DNA from: Nonomuraea sp. PA05
Lineage (GTDB): Bacteria > Actinomycetota > Actinomycetes > Streptosporangiales > Streptosporangiaceae
NCBI RefSeq assembly: GCF_008086045.1
Contig: NZ_VSEY01000004.1
Coordinates: 1-64,000, forward strand
Length of the DNA stretch: 64,000 nucleotides
Reading direction: 5' to 3'
Shown here: positions 1-7,631 of the stretch, in pieces
Numbering within the stretch: the stretch's first letter is position 1
How the letters are laid out: the number at the start of each line of letters is the position of its first letter
Translations under genes and position numbers: made by a program
The notes under the pieces: model-generated
Told to the model about the DNA's origin: nothing
Database searches by the model: none
Seen by the model: only the letters and a program-made list of their open reading frames with translations

Positions 1-215
1 GCGAGCCGGAACCCGCCCCTCGGCCCCGTGGTCGCCGCCAGCACCCCGGCCCTGACCAGCGCCTGGAGTTGCTTGGCCAGGTAGGGGGCGGGCAGGTCGT
101 AATAGTCGGCGAGCTGCGCCGCGGACGCGGTGACCCCGGGTTCGAGCTGGGCCAGCGACGTCGCGCAGTGCAACAACCACTCGGTGCTCACAGGCAGCTT
201 CACGATCGACATCAT
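1..215 (-). CDS. Rrf2-family transcriptional regulator (C-terminus beyond window)
   Basis: Only the N-terminal 71 residues are present; the gene runs off the left edge. The visible part is a winged helix-turn-helix of the Rrf2 type, with PVSTEWLLHCATSLAQ followed by ASAAQLADYYDLPAPYLAKQ and a wing ending GPRGGFRLA. Rrf2 proteins are DNA-binding repressors, some sensing through an Fe-S cluster, but the cysteine region is not visible here. Two adjacent ATG codons (215 and 212) are possible starts. It is divergent from an NmrA-like reductase 71 bp away, a common Rrf2 arrangement, so it probably represses that gene. The intergenic CCGTTT...ATACGG imperfect inverted repeat (about 233-252) could be its operator. 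Confidence 0.85.
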   Translation of the reverse strand, partial: MMSIVKLPVSTEWLLHCATSLAQLEPGVTASAAQLADYYDLPAPYLAKQLQALVRAGVLAATTGPRGGFRL

Positions 216-286
216 ATCGCGGACATTGCGGATCCGTTTAGTCCGAGATACGGTCGGAGCCACAGGAGATCGAGAAGGAGAACGTC

Positions 287-1030
287 ATGCGGATCGCCGT
301 CGCCGGCGCCACCGGGAACATCGGGGCCCTGACCACCGCCGCCCTGGAGCGGGACGGCCACGACGTGGTGCGCGTCAGCCGCTCACTCGGTGTGGACCTC
401 GTGACCGGCGAGGGCCTCGACGCCGCGCTCACCGGCGTGGACGCGGTGGTGGACACGGTCAACGGCCCGGAAGGCTCCCTGGAGGAGACGGTGGCCTACT
501 TCGCCGCCACCACGCGCAACCTGCTCGCCGCCGGGGAACGGGCCGGCGTGCGCCACCACGTGCTGCTGTCGATCGCGGGCGTGCACCGGATCCGGGGCAA
601 CTCCCACTACGCGGCCAAGCGCGAGCAGGAACGCCTGGTGGAGGCGGGCCCGGTGCCGTGGACGATCGTGCCGGCCACCCAGTTCCACGACTTCGCCGCG
701 ATGGTGGCGAGCTGGACCGAGCACGACGGCGTGGCCATCATCGCGCCGCTGCTCGTGCAGCCGATCGCGCCCGCCGACGTGGCGGACGTGCTGGCCGAGA
801 TCGTTGCCGGCGAGCCGAAGGGCCGCTACGCCGACGTCGCAGGGCCCGAGCCGCAGGACCTGGTGGACATGGCCCGGCGCACCAACCAGGCGCGCGGGCA
901 CGAGGTGAAGCTGGTGCCGTCATGGTCGGGGCTGTTCGGCCCGGAGATGGCCGGCGACGTGCTGCTGCCTGGCGAGGGCGCCCGCCTCGCGCCGACCACC
1001 TTCGAGGAGTGGCTCGACGGGCAGCGCTAA
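287..1030 (+). CDS. NAD(P)-binding NmrA-like SDR reductase
   Basis: 247 residues with an N-terminal Rossmann motif (RIAVAGATGNIG, residues 2-13), typical of atypical short-chain dehydrogenases of the NmrA/SDR_a5 type. These bind NAD(P)(H) and act as redox sensors or small reductases in the cytoplasm. The substrate is unknown. A good ribosome site (GAGAAGGAG) precedes the ATG. It is divergent from the Rrf2-type regulator and followed 30 bp later by a cyclase-family gene on the same strand, so the two may be co-transcribed. The SDR fold is clear; its role is not. Confidence 0.85.
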   Translation: MRIAVAGATGNIGALTTAALERDGHDVVRVSRSLGVDLVTGEGLDAALTGVDAVVDTVNGPEGSLEETVAYFAATTRNLLAAGERAGVRHHVLLSIAGVHRIRGNSHYAAKREQERLVEAGPVPWTIVPATQFHDFAAMVASWTEHDGVAIIAPLLVQPIAPADVADVLAEIVAGEPKGRYADVAGPEPQDLVDMARRTNQARGHEVKLVPSWSGLFGPEMAGDVLLPGEGARLAPTTFEEWLDGQR

Positions 1031-1060
1031 TCTGGGTGCTTCAGAGCACGGAGGGCTGAG

Positions 1061-1720
1061 ATGAGCGCATTGGTGGATCTGTCGCATGTCGTCGAGCACG
1101 GCATGGTCACCTATCCCGGGCTGCCCGGCCCCGAGATCGCCGACCACCTCTCCAGGGAGGCCTCGCGCGGCGTGTACGCCCCCGGCACGGAGTTCCAGAT
1201 CGGCCGCATCGGCATGGTCGCGAACACCGGCACCTACCTCGACGCGCCGTTCCACCGCTACCCCGACGGCCTCGACCTGAGCGAGCTGCCCCTGTCGAGG
1301 CTGGCGGGCCTCGACGGGGTGCTGGTGTCCGCCGGGGAGCCGAGGGCGATCGGGCGGGAGGCGTTCGACAAGCACGAGGTGCGAGGCAAGGCCGTACTGG
1401 TGCACACCGGCTGGGACCGGCACTGGCGCACCGAGCGGTACGGCCACGCGTCGCACCCGTTCCTCACCTCGGACGCCGTCGAATGGCTGGCCGAGCAGGG
1501 GGCCGCCCTCGTGGGCATCGACTCGGTGAACATCGACGACGTCGGCGACCCCACCCGCCCGGCCCACACGAAGCTGCTCGCCGCCGGCATCCCGGTGGTG
1601 GAGCACCTGACCGGGCTGGAGCGGCTGTCGGGGCGGTCGTTCGAGTTCCACGCCGCGCCGCCCGCCGTCAAGGGCATGGGCACCTTCACGGTACGGGCGT
1701 ACGCGGTTCTCCGGGACTGA
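1061..1720 (+). CDS. Cyclase-family metal hydrolase (kynurenine formamidase-like)
   Basis: 219 residues matching the bacterial cyclase family (Pfam Cyclase), metal-dependent hydrolases that include kynurenine formamidase and isatin hydrolase. The family HxGTHxDxPxH signature appears as NTGTYLDAPFHRY near residues 56-68, so the first two metal-site histidines are replaced by Asn and Tyr while Asp and the last His remain. TGWDRHW and IDSVNIDDVGD are further family blocks. The variant motif means either a different metal site or a different substrate. Probably co-transcribed with the upstream reductase. It ends 3 bp from the stop of the convergent ltrA-like gene. Confidence 0.85.
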   Translation: MSALVDLSHVVEHGMVTYPGLPGPEIADHLSREASRGVYAPGTEFQIGRIGMVANTGTYLDAPFHRYPDGLDLSELPLSRLAGLDGVLVSAGEPRAIGREAFDKHEVRGKAVLVHTGWDRHWRTERYGHASHPFLTSDAVEWLAEQGAALVGIDSVNIDDVGDPTRPAHTKLLAAGIPVVEHLTGLERLSGRSFEFHAAPPAVKGMGTFTVRAYAVLRD

Positions 1721-1723
1721 ACC

Positions 1724-2932
1724 CTATTGGCGCAGCTCGCGGCGCTGCTCGGCGTACTGTCTGGTCTCGAAGGCGATCAGCCCGGCCAGGACCAGCACCA
1801 GCCCGCCGAGCGCGACCAGCGGCGGCACGGCCATCGCGCCCGGCAGCGCCACCAGCAGCACCGCCACCGTGACGAGCCTGGGCACCTTCACGGTGGCGTG
1901 CAACCGGTTGCCGAACAGCACGTGCCCGCCCAGGTAGAGCGCGGCCCCGCCGAAGAGCGCCGGCGCGTAGAACCCGCCCAGCGGCGTGCTGTCACCGGCG
2001 TGGGCCAGCACGCCCTCGACGCCCAGCGCGGTCACGATGATGCCGGTCACGATCGGGAAGTGCCCGTAGGTGTAGGCCTCGACGACCATCTTCACCCGGG
2101 CGACGCCGGTGGTGCGGGCGAGCCGGTGCTCGGCCGCGAGCGCGACCGTGTCGAAGTACAGCCACCACAGGCAGACGGCGACCCCGATCCCGAGCACGGC
2201 CGCCGCCAGCACCGGGGTGCTGAGACCGTGCGCGCCCGCGCCCACGCCGATCGCGGCCACCGACTCGCCGATCGCCAGCAGGACGAACAGGCCGTGCCGT
2301 TCGCTCCAGTGGGCCGCGCTGTGCACCCGCCAGTTGCCTTGGCGGGAGGTCACGTAGGTGCCGATCCAGTCGACGAGCAGCGCCCCGGCGAACAGCGCCG
2401 TCTGCGCCCACCCGCCCAGCAACGCCCCCACCACCAGGAACGGCGCCCCGGCCAGCAGCGACGCCCACGACAACAGGATCTGGCGGCGCAACGCCGCGTC
2501 GCCGCCCGCCGCGATGGCGTACAACGTCAGATGCACGACCCGGACGAGCAGGTACGCGCACACCAGCACCAGCGGCCCGAACAACCCGCCCGGCACGTCG
2601 TGCCACGACTCGGGGACGGCCAGCGCCACCACGAACACCGCCGCCGTCGCCACCGCGGTCCCGCCGCGCAGCACGCCCTCGTCCGCCCGCGCCTGGTTGC
2701 CCAGCCACGTGTACGCCTCCCACGTCCACCACAGCATGGCCAGCAATAACAGGCCCTGCAGCACGCCGTGGGCGCTGTGCTCGTGCGCCATGAAAGCGGT
2801 GACGCGCGTGGCCGCGAAGACGAAGACCAGGTCGAAGAAGAGCTCGAAGGTCGTCGCCCTGTGGTGCTCGCCGGTGGGGCGCGCTCCTCCCAGCAGCCTC
2901 GGGCGTCGGGGCTGCTCCCCCTGGTCGGCCAT
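1724..2932 (-). CDS. LtrA-family low-temperature-requirement membrane protein
   Basis: 402 residues. The N-terminal signature RATTFELFFDLVFVFAATRV (about residues 25-44) is diagnostic of the LtrA family, and about ten hydrophobic helices follow. LtrA was named from a Listeria mutant unable to grow in the cold; its molecular function is unknown. The internal ATG at 2932 (MADQGEQ...) was chosen because it is preceded by AAGGGAAGGAG and gives the normal family length, whereas the open frame extends upstream through unrelated sequence. It ends tail-to-tail with the cyclase gene. Confidence 0.9.
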   Translation of the reverse strand: MADQGEQPRRPRLLGGARPTGEHHRATTFELFFDLVFVFAATRVTAFMAHEHSAHGVLQGLLLLAMLWWTWEAYTWLGNQARADEGVLRGGTAVATAAVFVVALAVPESWHDVPGGLFGPLVLVCAYLLVRVVHLTLYAIAAGGDAALRRQILLSWASLLAGAPFLVVGALLGGWAQTALFAGALLVDWIGTYVTSRQGNWRVHSAAHWSERHGLFVLLAIGESVAAIGVGAGAHGLSTPVLAAAVLGIGVAVCLWWLYFDTVALAAEHRLARTTGVARVKMVVEAYTYGHFPIVTGIIVTALGVEGVLAHAGDSTPLGGFYAPALFGGAALYLGGHVLFGNRLHATVKVPRLVTVAVLLVALPGAMAVPPLVALGGLVLVLAGLIAFETRQYAEQRRELRQ

Positions 2933-3009
2933 TGCCGGTGCTCCTTCCCTTTGGCGTGAATTGCCGACCCGAAGGCTATAGGGACGAGGAGCGGCGCTCT
3001 CAGGCCGCG

Positions 3010-3447
3010 TCAGAAGTACTGCTTGACGTGGAACTCTCGGACGAGGAGCGGGGCCGAGGCGCGGCTGAGCACCTTGACCTTCCTGAGGTGGGTGGCCTTG
3101 TCGATCGTCACCTTGACGCACTTCAGGTGCACGTCGTGATGCCCGGGAGGCGCGTAGCGGGAGATGATGACGCCGTCCCTGGCGAAGCCGCGCCCCGTGA
3201 GGCCCAGGCCGACCTCGCGGTAGATGCGCCAGGAGCCCTTGAGCGTGAACGCGGTGGAGCCGACGATCGCGTGGTTCGCCTCTTCCGGGCAGTGCAGGAG
3301 CACCCGGACGACGTCGTTCTGGTGGGGCGCGTGCGGCATGACGAAGAAGGACGTGAGCTTGCGCCACGGCGGCGTGCCCGCATGGGCGGGGGCCGCCGTC
3401 ACGGTGGTGAGGACGGCTGCCGCCGCCATGCCGATGATGGCCCGCAT
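3010..3447 (-). CDS. Small secreted protein of unknown function
   Basis: 145 residues. The first 23 (MRAIIGMAAAAVLTTVTAAPAHA) form a classical Sec signal peptide with an AHA-type cleavage site. The mature part is basic and rich in beta-type sequence, with two cysteines (in LLHCPEE and LKCVKV) that could form a disulfide. I do not recognise the family. It lies 77 bp upstream of the ltrA-like gene on the same strand and could share its transcript. Confidence 0.7.
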   Translation of the reverse strand: MRAIIGMAAAAVLTTVTAAPAHAGTPPWRKLTSFFVMPHAPHQNDVVRVLLHCPEEANHAIVGSTAFTLKGSWRIYREVGLGLTGRGFARDGVIISRYAPPGHHDVHLKCVKVTIDKATHLRKVKVLSRASAPLLVREFHVKQYF

Positions 3448-3559
3448 CCGCCCTCCCCATGCCGTGACCAGGCTTTTCTCATTGTCACCGCCGACGGTGC
3501 CGCTGCGGGTGACGCCACGCCGGGCGGCCGGTTCACGAGCGGGGCCGGCGCCGGGACGC

Positions 3560-3907
3560 TCAGGCCGCCAGCCCGAGCACGAACGCGCCGATCACCGGTG
3601 CCAGGTACATCAGAGGGAACGGGATGTGGCCGTACGAGCGGGCCCTGGCCACGGTGACGACGGCGCCCGTGAAGTAGACGGCCAGCCCGATCGTGGCCAG
3701 GACGCCGATCACCGGCACGAACAGCCCCACGAGGAGGCCGAGCGCTCCCGCGGCCTTGGCGGTGCCGAGCCACGGCCACCAGCGGCTGGCGACGCCGTAC
3801 TCGGCCAGGGGCTCCACGACCCACTTGGCGCGGATGAAGACCGAGACGGCCGAGAAGCCCACCCAGAGGGCGGCGAGGACGGTGACGATGGTGTAGGCGG
3901 TGCTCAT
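3560..3907 (-). CDS. DoxX-like small membrane protein
   Basis: 115 residues with four predicted membrane helices and the DoxX-like layout: a first helix, the ASRWWPWLGTAKAAGALGLL block, then two more helices with FTGAVVTVARAR between them. DoxX-like proteins are often redox-associated quinone or oxidoreductase partners in the membrane, but most lack a defined reaction. The ATG at 3907 is preceded by GGGGAGCATCCG. It is divergent from the tiny Flp-like gene at 4087. Confidence 0.75.
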   Translation of the reverse strand: MSTAYTIVTVLAALWVGFSAVSVFIRAKWVVEPLAEYGVASRWWPWLGTAKAAGALGLLVGLFVPVIGVLATIGLAVYFTGAVVTVARARSYGHIPFPLMYLAPVIGAFVLGLAA

Positions 3908-4086
3908 CGGATGCTCCCCAGATGCGATTCAGTGGCGATTTCGTGCGGGTGCCGCGCGGTTGGTGTGCGGCTTGGTTGCCTTCATCGCGTTGACCCCGCC
4001 CGCCGGGAAAGTGTGACCGCCCGGCTCATCTTTTTTTCTCCGTCGTTCGAAGAGACTGTGGAACCGGCCGACCGAAGGGACGTCCC

Positions 4087-4212
4087 ATGCGTAACGCCAT
4101 CAAGGTCATCGTCATGCTCGCCGTCGCTCTGCTCGCCGTGGTCGCCGCGCAGGCGGCGGCCTCCGCCGCCACCGCCATCGAGTACGGGCTGATCGCCGCG
4201 CTCATCCCCTGA
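4087..4212 (+). CDS. Very short Flp/Fap-type pilin-like peptide
   Basis: 41 codons that translate cleanly from an ATG preceded by GAAGGGA. The C-terminal residues ATAIEYGLIAALI are the hallmark core of Flp/TadE-type prepilins, normally followed by 20-30 more hydrophobic residues. Here a proline and stop follow directly. The first 28 residues are a long hydrophobic, alanine-rich, signal-like stretch in place of the usual short basic leader ending in Gly. No tad/flp assembly genes are in view. It is either a truncated relic or a minimal membrane peptide. The motif match is strong, the function uncertain. Confidence 0.6.
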   Translation: MRNAIKVIVMLAVALLAVVAAQAAASAATAIEYGLIAALIP

Positions 4213-4303
4213 TCGAACGCGCGATCGAAGATCGGGAACCGCCGGCAGACTGCCCGATGTGCGGCGTTTGAGCAGGTCGTGGTGGTCGTGGTGGCGGGGG
4301 ACG

Positions 4304-4339
4304 GGTCCATCGGACCTGGTCTGAGGGACTTTGGTCCCT
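4304..4339 (+). promoter_or_regulatory. Tandem DosR/DevR-like palindromes before the nitronate monooxygenase unit
   Basis: Two palindromes, GGTCCATCGGACC (4304-4316) and AGGGACTTTGGTCCCT (4324-4339), lie 7 bp apart, with centres about 21 bp apart (two helical turns). The second matches the mycobacterial dormancy-regulator consensus GGGACTWWAGTCCC at all but one position. An identical pair in the same orientation lies before narG. The box ends 36 nt before the ATG at 4376, so the promoter would give a near-leaderless mRNA, with a weak -10 (AGAATC) around 4361-4366. Confidence 0.7.
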
Positions 4340-4375
4340 GCCTCAGCCGTGGCGGACCACGAGAATCTTGGGTGC

Positions 4376-4571
4376 ATGTCTACTGATGTCCCCCCGACCA
4401 CCGCGCACGGCGTCGCGGCCTTCCTGTTCAGCCAGCCGCTCGGCCTGCACCCGCCGCAGCACCCGCGGCGACCGGCCAGGGCCGTTCGGGTACGTGCAAA
4501 TGCTGCCCAGGTTCGGCTACGGGCCGCCGCGGCGGCCCGTGCACGTGGTCGTGGAGGGCCGGCGTGACTGA
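4376..4571 (+). pseudogene. Small ORF with apparent +1 frameshift upstream of the nitronate monooxygenase
   Basis: From ATG 4376 the frame has good G/C third-position bias up to about 4470 (MSTDVPPTTAHGVAAF...). Bias then moves to the next frame, which reads PFGYVQMLPRFGYGPPRRP and ends at 4571 inside the next gene's start. Neither frame is convincing along its whole length, but the joined product of about 64 residues is. The un-shifted frame ends at 4567 instead. I do not recognise the family. Possible causes are a broken gene, a sequencing error in a G/C run, or recoding. It is the first coding sequence after the DosR-like box. Confidence 0.45.
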
Positions 4572-5967
4572 GCCCGCCCGCCCCGTGCTGATCCAGGGCG
4601 GCATGGGGGTGGGGGTCTCCGGGTGGCGGCTGGCGCGCGCCGTCGCCGTGACCGGGCAGCTCGGCGTGGTGTCGGGGACGGCGCTGGACGTCACCCTGGC
4701 CAGGCGGCTGCAACGCGGCGACCCCGGCGGGCACCTGCGCCGGGCGCTGGCGGGCTTCCCCGTGCCCGAGCTCGCCGAACGGGTGCTCGGCCGCTACTAC
4801 GTGCCCGGGGGCATCGGGGAAGGCAGGCCGTATCGGCCGGTGCCGCGGCTGGGGCTGCGGGGTGGCCGGGATCTGGACGAGCTCACCGTGGTGGCCAACT
4901 TCGCCGAGGTGTTCCTCGCCAAGGAGGGGCATTCCGGGCCGGTCGGGATCAACTACCTGGAGAAGATCCAGCTCGCCACGCCTGCGGCCCTCTACGGGGC
5001 GATGCTGGCGGGGGTGGATCACGTGCTGATGGGGGCGGGGATTCCTGTGGAGATCCCGCGCCTGCTCGACGCCCTGGCCGGACACCGTCCGGGGCGGATC
5101 TCCATCACGGTGGCTGACGGCGAGGGGCACACGGCCGGGATCGACCCGGTGGCCCTGCTCGGCCGACGGCTCCCGCCACTGCCCCGTCCACGCTTCCTGG
5201 CGATCGTGTCGTCGCACGTGCTGGCCGCGTACCTGGCCCGCAAACCGCTGACCCGCCCCGACGGGTTCGTCATCGAGACGCCGGTGGCGGGCGGCCACAG
5301 TGCGCCCCCACGCGGCCGCCTGGCCGTCGACGCGGCGGGCGAGCCGGTGTACGGGCCGCGCGACGAGGCCGACCTCGCCAAGACGGCCGCGCTCGGGCTG
5401 CCGTTCTGGCTGGCCGGCGGCTACGGCACGCCCGCGGGGCTGGAGCGGGCGCTGGCGGCGGGCGCGGAGGGCATCCAGGTGGGCTCGGCGTTCGCGCTGT
5501 GCCGCGAGTCGGGGCTCGACCCCGCGCTGCGCCGCCGGCTGCGCAAGCGGGCCGGCCTCGTCCGCAACGACCCGCGGGCCTCGCCCACCGGCTTCCCGTT
5601 CAAGGTCGCCGCCGTGCCGGGGACGCTCTCGGAGCAGGACGTGTACGAGGCCAGGCCCCGCCTGTGCGACCTGGGATACCTGCGCACCCCGTACGAGAAG
5701 GCGGACGGCTCGGTCGGCTACCGCTGCGCCGCCGAACCGGTGGACGTGTACGTGCGCAAGGGCCGCCCGGCGGAGGAGACGGACGGGCGGCGCTGCCTGT
5801 GCAACGGCCTGCTGGCGGCGATCGGGCTCGGCCAGCACCGCCCCGGCGGGTACGCCGAGCCGCCGTTGCTGACGCTGGGCCAGGACCTGGGCTTCCTCGA
5901 CGGCCTGCCCGACGACTACTCGGCGGCCGACGTGGTGGCGCACATCCTGCTGGGCGCCCACCTGTGA
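4564..5967 (+). CDS. Nitronate monooxygenase / 2-nitropropane dioxygenase-family flavoenzyme
   Basis: 467 residues. A TIM-barrel FMN enzyme: the N-terminal LIQGGMGVGVSGWRLARAVA, the VETPVAGGHSAP-type block (about residue 236), then GGYGTPAGLERALAAGAEGIQVGSAF as the phosphate-binding region. Family members oxidise alkyl nitronates or, in the FabK/PfaD branch, reduce enoyl thioesters. The C-terminal extension with RCLCNGLL resembles the longer branch, so the exact substrate is open. GTG start at 4564 overlaps the preceding small ORF, suggesting translational coupling. Control by the DosR-like element upstream and proximity to nar genes point to nitrogen-oxide or low-oxygen metabolism. Confidence 0.85.
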   Translation: MTEPARPVLIQGGMGVGVSGWRLARAVAVTGQLGVVSGTALDVTLARRLQRGDPGGHLRRALAGFPVPELAERVLGRYYVPGGIGEGRPYRPVPRLGLRGGRDLDELTVVANFAEVFLAKEGHSGPVGINYLEKIQLATPAALYGAMLAGVDHVLMGAGIPVEIPRLLDALAGHRPGRISITVADGEGHTAGIDPVALLGRRLPPLPRPRFLAIVSSHVLAAYLARKPLTRPDGFVIETPVAGGHSAPPRGRLAVDAAGEPVYGPRDEADLAKTAALGLPFWLAGGYGTPAGLERALAAGAEGIQVGSAFALCRESGLDPALRRRLRKRAGLVRNDPRASPTGFPFKVAAVPGTLSEQDVYEARPRLCDLGYLRTPYEKADGSVGYRCAAEPVDVYVRKGRPAEETDGRRCLCNGLLAAIGLGQHRPGGYAEPPLLTLGQDLGFLDGLPDDYSAADVVAHILLGAHL

Positions 5968-5972
5968 ACGAC

Positions 5973-6008
5973 TGATCCCGGTCTGCGAGAGAAGGCGGAC
6001 CGGGATCA
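5973..6008. terminator. Bidirectional hairpin between nitronate monooxygenase and narK
   Basis: TGATCCCGGTC (5973-5983) pairs perfectly with GACCGGGATCA (5998-6008) across a 14-nt loop. It begins 5 bp after one stop codon and ends 6 bp before the stop of the convergent narK, so it can serve both transcripts. There is no strong T-run, as is usual in actinomycetes. Confidence 0.75.
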
Positions 6009-6014
6009 GGCTTG

Positions 6015-7229
6015 TCAGGCGGCCGGGACCTCGGCGGCGCGGCGGGTGGCCGACGCCCGGATCACGGTCACCGTCAGAACCAGGGTGATCACGGCCGTGA
6101 CCGACAGCAGCGCCAGCCCCAGCCCGTACGACCCCAGCTCCCCGTAGATGAACCCCATGAGCAGCGGCGGCACGAACCCCCCGAGCCCGCCCGCGGCCCC
6201 CACCAACCCGGTGACGGACCCCACCTTGTCGCCCGGCGCGACCTGGGCGACCAGCGCGAACGTGGCGCCGCTGCCCGCGCCGAGCGCGGCGGCCATGGTG
6301 AGGAACGCGATCGTGCCGAGCGGCATCAGCCCCGGCGTGAGCGCCTGCGCCCCCGCCATCACGGCGATCGTCGCGAACGCGCCCGCCAGCACGGGCACCG
6401 GGCCGACGCGGTCCGACAGCCAGCCGCCGATCGGCCGCAGCAGCACCGCCAGCACCACGAACCCGGCCATCCGGTTGGCGGCGTCGCTCTGTTCGAGGCC
6501 GTAGCCGGTCTGCAGGTAGGCGGGCAGGTAGACGGAGAAGGCGACGTACCCGCCGAACGCCACCGCGTACAACACGCAGGCCTGCCAGGTGATCGGCAGC
6601 CGCAGCGCGGCGGACATGCGCGCGGTGAGCGGCTCGGTCGCCACCGTGCGGCCGGGCGCGTCCCGCATGACCAGCCAGGCGACGGCGGCGTAGCAGGCCA
6701 GGACGACGGCGGTGATCAGGAACGGGGTGGCCGCCCCGCCCGCCTTGACCAGGCTCACCGTGGTCAGGGCGCTGATGGCGGTGCCTCCCATGCCCGCGCC
6801 GAAGACGCCGACTGCGAGGCCGCGCCGCCGCGGCGGGAACCAGGCGTTCACGAACGGCACGCCGACGGCGAAGACCGTCCCGGCGATGCCCAGGAAGAAG
6901 CCGCCCACCAGCAGCGCGGCGAACGACGTCTGCCCCGCCACTCCGATGAACAACACGGGCACGATGGTCGCGGCGGAGATCAACGGGAACATCACGCGTC
7001 CGCCGAACCGGTCGGTGAGCGCGCCCACGGGGATGCGGCCGATCGAGCCGACGATCACGGGCACGGCCACCAGCAGCGCCTGCTGGGCGGCCGACAGGCC
7101 GAGGAGTTCCTTCAAGCGGGGGCCGAGCGGGCTGAGCAGCGCCCAGGCCCAGAAGTTCACCGCGAAGCCCAGCGTGGCGAGGGCGAGCATCAGCACCGGG
7201 CGGTGGCCGGTGGGCGAGGTGTTCCTCAT
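6015..7229 (-). CDS. narK: Nitrate/nitrite transporter, NarK-type MFS
   Basis: 404 residues with twelve hydrophobic helices of the major facilitator superfamily. Glycine-rich blocks VFGAGMGGTAISA and VGAAGGLGGFVPP match the two nitrate-signature regions of the NarK/NasA branch, and the conserved loop GALTDRFGGR is present. It should import nitrate and/or export nitrite for the adjacent reductase. The ATG at 7229 has GAGGAAG upstream and overlaps the stop of the preceding small gene (ATGA), so it is translationally coupled at the distal end of the nar operon. Confidence 0.92.
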   Translation of the reverse strand: MRNTSPTGHRPVLMLALATLGFAVNFWAWALLSPLGPRLKELLGLSAAQQALLVAVPVIVGSIGRIPVGALTDRFGGRVMFPLISAATIVPVLFIGVAGQTSFAALLVGGFFLGIAGTVFAVGVPFVNAWFPPRRRGLAVGVFGAGMGGTAISALTTVSLVKAGGAATPFLITAVVLACYAAVAWLVMRDAPGRTVATEPLTARMSAALRLPITWQACVLYAVAFGGYVAFSVYLPAYLQTGYGLEQSDAANRMAGFVVLAVLLRPIGGWLSDRVGPVPVLAGAFATIAVMAGAQALTPGLMPLGTIAFLTMAAALGAGSGATFALVAQVAPGDKVGSVTGLVGAAGGLGGFVPPLLMGFIYGELGSYGLGLALLSVTAVITLVLTVTVIRASATRRAAEVPAA

Positions 7230-7588
7230 GTCTTCCTCACAGGTATTGCGTAAGGTCGCGGCGCCGGCCCACGGGGGACGCCGGTGCCGCCCAGCCTGAG
7301 CCGGGCGTGGAAGTCCTCCACGGCGGCGAGCACGGCCGTGGCGGTGGTGGTGCCGCTCAGGGACTGGTGGTAGGCGGTGGCGGTGCGGACGGCCGCCGTC
7401 ATGTCGGCCAGCGGCTCCCCCGGCAGGTGGCCGTCCGCCACGGCTGCCGCGATCCACGACAGGTAGGCGCGGGCGCGGCGCAGGTAGACGGCCCTGCTGG
7501 AGGGGGCGAGGTGGGAGCGGGCCAGGGCGGCGGTGTAGGCGCGCAACAGCGCGTCGTACGGGGCGGGCAGCATCCCAGCGGCCCTCAT
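7226..7588 (-). CDS. Orphan tyrosine-recombinase core-binding (SAM-like) domain protein in the nar operon
   Basis: 120 residues. The pattern LLRAYTAALARSHLAPSSRA, VYLRRARAYLSWI, then TAVLAAVEDFHARLRLGGTG is that of the XerC/phage-integrase N-terminal core-binding domain, with helices in the right order. The catalytic R-HxxR-Y domain is absent: the protein stops after about 120 residues. It sits between narI (43 bp upstream) and narK (ATGA overlap), so it is translated as part of the operon. It may be a domesticated DNA- or protein-binding fold, or the leftover of an integrase. An alternative start is ATG 7573. Confidence 0.6.
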   Translation of the reverse strand: MRAAGMLPAPYDALLRAYTAALARSHLAPSSRAVYLRRARAYLSWIAAAVADGHLPGEPLADMTAAVRTATAYHQSLSGTTTATAVLAAVEDFHARLRLGGTGVPRGPAPRPYAIPVRKT

Positions 7589-7631
7589 CCGGTGGTGGCG
7601 AGCGGCGCCGCGCCGAGGCTGCGAGCCGCGC

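Noticed and set aside
1727..2749. 340-codon plus-strand frame rich in Gln, Arg and His
   Set aside because: It is the shadow of the LtrA-type membrane protein, with composition typical of antisense frames in GC-rich DNA.
4077..4086. GGGACGTCCC palindrome directly before the Flp-like gene as a third DosR box
   Set aside because: The half-sites match, but the 4-bp TWWA spacer is missing, and the sequence coincides with the ribosome site.
7589..7631. Extension of the orphan recombinase-like gene into a full integrase
   Set aside because: The sequence on both sides belongs to narI and narK, and no catalytic-domain motifs occur in any frame nearby.
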